DNA of 64,000 bases from Clostridium akagii DSM 12554. Its GTDB lineage: Bacteria; Bacillota; Clostridia; Clostridiales; Clostridiaceae. The stretch lies in NCBI RefSeq assembly GCF_000686725.1, contig NZ_JMLK01000006.1, positions 62,001-126,000 on the forward strand, in the 5' to 3' direction. How positions within the stretch are numbered: the stretch's first letter is position 1; each line of letters starts with the position of its first letter. Below the pieces are notes generated by a model, which had not been told where the DNA came from, made no database searches, and worked only from the letters and a program-made list of their open reading frames with translations. Position numbers and translations under genes: made by a program. This document shows positions 61,315-64,000 of the stretch, in pieces.

Positions 61315-61983
61315 TTATTTGTTTTCTCCAGTATATTGAAATGGCGGCTGAGTCTGAAGAAAATAACCACTTCTAACTTCTGCAGTCCAGTTCTCTAGCA
61401 TTTCTTTCCATTCTATACTATTAAAAAAGATATCAATACTTTCAAGCCCTTGGGTAGAATCCCAAACTAGTACACGGTAGGGAAGTATCCCTCCTGATTC
61501 ATAAACGTCTTGATTAGAAACAGTGATTTCTGTAATAAATAATTGAGGTAGTCCATATTGATATGCCATGGCGGGTTCAATAAATGAAAAATATGAACCT
61601 GTCCAATATTCTGTACCTACATCATTTTGGTATATAGTTGCACCATTTGTTTCAGTGACTTTAACTTTTTTTCTTGCTAGGTTTAAAGTTACCATACCAA
61701 AACTTGAATAAATCATTGTTCTAATGCTAGACATAGTTGATTCAGGATACTGCTCGGTATTTGGCAAAGTCCTTGGGAATATCAATTCTCTTTTTAATTC
61801 TTCCATCAATCTAATCAGAAATTTGATTTGAACATCATTTAGGGTATTACTAGTAGGATGACTTAAAAATACTGGGAGTTTATAAAATCTATTTGTTTTA
61901 GCAACTAAATCAGGTGATGGAACCGTAGTAGAGACAGCTTGGCTAGAATTCCAATTGCTACTTTTGTAGTCTGATATAATCAT
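61315..61983 (-). CDS. TIR/nucleoside-deoxyribosyltransferase-like protein of unknown role
   Basis: The 222-residue protein has the start P-V-F-L-S-H-P-T-S, a helix, then E-L-I-F-P-R-T-L and a later F-I-E-P-A-M-A-Y-Q-Y-G-L-P-Q-L-F-I-T-E, with a conserved Glu after a strand, which is the outline of TIR-like or nucleoside-2-deoxyribosyltransferase-like folds. I infer this from motif layout only. It stands alone without a defence partner. ATG 61983 follows AGAGGTGAT. It might process nucleotides. Confidence 0.6.
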   Translation of the reverse strand: MIISDYKSSNWNSSQAVSTTVPSPDLVAKTNRFYKLPVFLSHPTSNTLNDVQIKFLIRLMEELKRELIFPRTLPNTEQYPESTMSSIRTMIYSSFGMVTLNLARKKVKVTETNGATIYQNDVGTEYWTGSYFSFIEPAMAYQYGLPQLFITEITVSNQDVYESGGILPYRVLVWDSTQGLESIDIFFNSIEWKEMLENWTAEVRSGYFLQTQPPFQYTGENK

Positions 61984-62204
61984 ATAATCACCTCTGTACA
62001 GTATATTCATTAGCTATGATGAAGGTTAATAAATAAAATAAACAAGGCAAAAGATGGCGCTAAGCAAGTAGTAATAACATTGATGAACTTCATATATAAA
62101 GGATTGACAAGTATTAAGCCATCAATTAAAATAAATTTGTGCATATTATGCTATAATTTATAAGTTTAGATTAAATCAAAGAATATTTTAAGAGGAGATA
62201 AGTA

Positions 62205-62993
62205 ATGATATTTTATTTTTCAGGTACAGGGAATTCCTTGTATGTAGCTAAAAATATAGGTGAGCATAATAAAGAAGAGCTGGTTTCAATAGCATCTGCC
62301 ATAAATAATAAAGATGAAAGTTATGAATACACACTAAAAGATGGTGAAATCATAGGGTTTGTTTATCCAATTTATGCTTGGGCACCTCCTAAAATGGTTA
62401 TTCAGTTTATTAAAAAATTAAAGTTTAACAACTATAAAAACAATTATATATTTACAGTAGCAACATGTGGAGAAAATGTGGGAAATGCAATTAAAGTTAT
62501 TAGTAATCTTTTAAATAAAAAAAATCTAACACTAAAAAGTGGATTTTCTATACAAATGCCTAATAATTATATAATTTCAGGAGACGTTTATACAAAAAAG
62601 GTGGAACAGGAAAAGCTTTCACAAGCAGAATTGGTTTTGAATAAAATTAATGATGTTGTTAAAAATAGTAAAGATGGAATATTTGAAATTGAAAAAGGAT
62701 TTGTGCCTGGAATTTTAACTTCAGTTATTAGTCCGCTTTTTAACAAAAAAGGTTTGGATACTAAAAAGTTTCATGCAGGTCATAACTGTACAGGCTGTGG
62801 GATATGTGAAAGTACTTGTAATTGCAAAAATATTAAGGTAAGGAAAAAGCCAATTTGGGGAAAAAAGTGTATTCAGTGTTTAGCGTGTATTAATTTATGT
62901 CCCAAACGAGCAATTCAGTATGGAAAAGGAACAGAAAAAAAAGGAAGATATAAAAATCCTAATATAAATGTTAAAGAAATGATGATAAAATAA
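62205..62993 (+). CDS. EFR1-type flavodoxin/ferredoxin fusion
   Basis: The 262-residue protein starts with a flavodoxin-like FMN site (Y-F-S-G-T-G-N-S) and ends in two 4Fe-4S motifs, C-T-G-C-G-I-C-E-S-T-C and C-I-Q-C-L-A-C-I-N-L-C-P. Such EFR1-family proteins transfer electrons within anaerobic metabolism. An extended -10 (TGCTATAAT) lies at 62149-62157. AGAGGAG precedes the ATG. Confidence 0.92.
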   Translation: MIFYFSGTGNSLYVAKNIGEHNKEELVSIASAINNKDESYEYTLKDGEIIGFVYPIYAWAPPKMVIQFIKKLKFNNYKNNYIFTVATCGENVGNAIKVISNLLNKKNLTLKSGFSIQMPNNYIISGDVYTKKVEQEKLSQAELVLNKINDVVKNSKDGIFEIEKGFVPGILTSVISPLFNKKGLDTKKFHAGHNCTGCGICESTCNCKNIKVRKKPIWGKKCIQCLACINLCPKRAIQYGKGTEKKGRYKNPNINVKEMMIK

Positions 62994-63026
62994 GAATAAT
63001 AGTTGTAATATATAATTACACATAAA

Positions 63027-63056
63027 ATAAGCCACCATAAAAATGGTGGCTTATAA
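63027..63056. terminator. Terminator between EFR1 and nitroreductase genes
   Basis: ATAAGCCACCAT and ATGGTGGCTTAT form a 12-bp stem with a 3-4-nt loop and T-rich flanks. It lies between convergent genes. Confidence 0.9.
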
Positions 63057-63058
63057 AA

Positions 63059-63619
63059 TTATTTAATTATATTTATTTTGTTTGCCTTTAGAACTGGGGC
63101 ATGGGCATTTTCTGAAGCAGCATAACCTAGTGCAATGGAATATATAGGATTATAGCCATCTGGTATTTCAAGTTCTTTCTTTAGAGCTTCATTGCTTCCA
63201 TTTCCAAATATATAAGGCATACTGCCTATCCAGCATGCACCAAGACCTAATGTCTCGGCAGCAAGTAATATATTTTCAGCTGCAGCTGCACAGTCAGCTT
63301 GTGGATTAGCGGCATTAATATCACCTGATATTAATATAGCTGTTGGAGCATTATAAAATACTTTATATTTATAATTATTGGACATACCTTTTAATTGATC
63401 ATTACCGGATTTGGCATATGTGTCTTTTGCTGTCTGAGTAAAATTTTCAAGTACAGTATCATTTTGAATAACAGTAAAGTGCCAAGATTGTTGGTTCATA
63501 GCACTTGGTGCATATAATCCAGCTTGTAAAACTTCATTTAATTCCTCATCTTTAATTTGTTCATCCTTAAAAACTCTAATGCTTCTTCTTTCTTTTATAA
63601 CTTGTAGTATTTCATTCAT
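63059..63619 (-). CDS. Nitroreductase-family protein
   Basis: The 186-residue protein has the FMN-binding start R-R-S-I-R-V-F, P-S-A-M-N-Q-Q-S-W-H-F, and L-G-A-C-W-I-G-S-M, typical of NADH-dependent nitroreductases. It reduces nitro or quinone compounds. GAGAGGA lies before the ATG. Monocistronic. Confidence 0.93.
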   Translation of the reverse strand: MNEILQVIKERRSIRVFKDEQIKDEELNEVLQAGLYAPSAMNQQSWHFTVIQNDTVLENFTQTAKDTYAKSGNDQLKGMSNNYKYKVFYNAPTAILISGDINAANPQADCAAAAENILLAAETLGLGACWIGSMPYIFGNGSNEALKKELEIPDGYNPIYSIALGYAASENAHAPVLKANKINIIK

Positions 63620-63930
63620 AGAATTCAGTCCTCTCTTAATAAGATATATAATGTATAAATTATATACTAGTTTGGTATTATAATAAAGTAGACACTTTTA
63701 TGTAAGATAGTATCTTTTTAGTGACTATAGATATTGGATGTTAATTTTTATATGTTAATTCTAAATGATATATATTTGTTAAAATTATGTTCCTAATGAA
63801 AACAAAATGTAAATTATTACAGATTTCATTTTTAGACTATGATTAGGTGGTATAATATAATAAATTCAAATAATATATTGAATCGTTGAAATTATTACAT
63901 AGCCTTTTAGGGCGGAATGGAGAAAAAATT
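63620..63930. other. Intergenic region upstream of the edge gene
   Basis: About 310 bp of AT-rich sequence with no gene or clear repeat. A TATAAT box at 63852-63857 may belong to the partial gene downstream, but no matching -35 box stands out. Confidence 0.4.
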
Positions 63931-64000
63931 ATGAGTGTTGAAGAAAAAAATTTATCAAAAAAATCAAAAACTGCTAAAAGCTCCATTGTTTTATATGTTG
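63931..64000 (+). CDS. Partial CDS running off the right edge
   Basis: A GGAG site precedes ATG 63931. The visible 23 residues (MSVEEKNLSKKSKTAKSSIV...) show a charged start and the beginning of a possible membrane helix. Too little to name. Confidence 0.6.
   Translation, partial: MSVEEKNLSKKSKTAKSSIVLYV

Noticed and set aside
60479-61983. A complete antiphage defence system formed by the peptidase-like and TIR-like genes
   Set aside because: No nucleotide cyclase, NLR, reverse transcriptase or other known partner is present, and the genes are separated by a hairpin.

Overview
The window is AT-rich chromosomal DNA with strong AGGAGG-type ribosome binding sites, frequent GTG/TTG starts and hairpin-plus-T-run terminators. 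It carries genes typical of a low-GC, saccharolytic, spore-forming-type anaerobe, so I read it as Clostridium (sensu stricto) or a close relative; the species cannot be fixed from the sequence. I saw no rRNA, tRNA, CRISPR array, transposase or phage block.

Layout. 0.2-3.9 kb: a DUF5317-like membrane protein, then an agr-type quorum-sensing locus (small membrane protein, AgrB processing protease, an unannotated 44-aa AgrD propeptide), followed by a membrane-bound GGDEF plus HD-GYP cyclic-di-GMP enzyme instead of the usual AgrC/AgrA kinase pair. 4-7 kb: small genes, a maltose-type acetyltransferase, a DUF523/DUF1722 protein and two unannotated small ORFs. 7.1-9 kb: an ABC-F ATPase with terminator hairpins in its leader. 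9.2-13.6 kb: a glycan operon (GH130 phosphorylase, sugar-nucleotide pyrophosphorylase, GT4 glycosyltransferase, helical glycosidase-like protein), with a convergent GPH sugar symporter. 15.5-21 kb: a binding-protein-dependent ABC importer that includes an alkaline-phosphatase-superfamily enzyme and ends in a DeoR regulator. 21-31 kb: ROK kinase, tocopherol-cyclase-like protein, ABC-2 exporter with a MalT-like LuxR regulator, and a small operon with a PNPOx-type flavoprotein and a transglutaminase-like protein. 31-36.5 kb: AraC plus an extra ClpP, GNAT, radical SAM, isochorismatase and a CotA-like multicopper oxidase. 36.8-41.2 kb: a Lac/cellobiose-type PTS with its own PRD/EII regulator. 41.8-43.4 kb: a VmlR/Vga-like antibiotic-resistance ABC-F with a terminator hairpin touching its start codon.

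43.5-54.8 kb is again carbohydrate-centred: a 1450-aa cell-wall-anchored (LPKTG) amylopullulanase-type GH13 enzyme with several starch-binding modules and a LacI/CcpA-like operator, an acetyl-esterase-like hydrolase, housekeeping genes, and an AraC regulator divergent from a GH36 alpha-galactosidase. 54.9-64 kb: an unknown protein plus hemerythrin operon preceded by a GTAAC-n4-GTTAC operator placed like a class II activator site, an ion permease, a T-box-like remnant, a small ORF with an in-frame TGA before a perfect stem-loop, an MFS exporter, a phosphoesterase, a cysteine-peptidase-like protein, a TIR/deoxyribosyltransferase-like protein, an EFR1 flavodoxin-ferredoxin and a nitroreductase. 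A gene runs off the right edge.

The best candidates for something undescribed are the kinase-less agr locus coupled to a c-di-GMP enzyme; the GTAAC-n4-GTTAC/hemerythrin unit; the attenuator architectures before the two ABC-F genes; the interlocked inverted repeats inside the ABC importer operon; and the T-box remnant followed by an in-frame-TGA small ORF.
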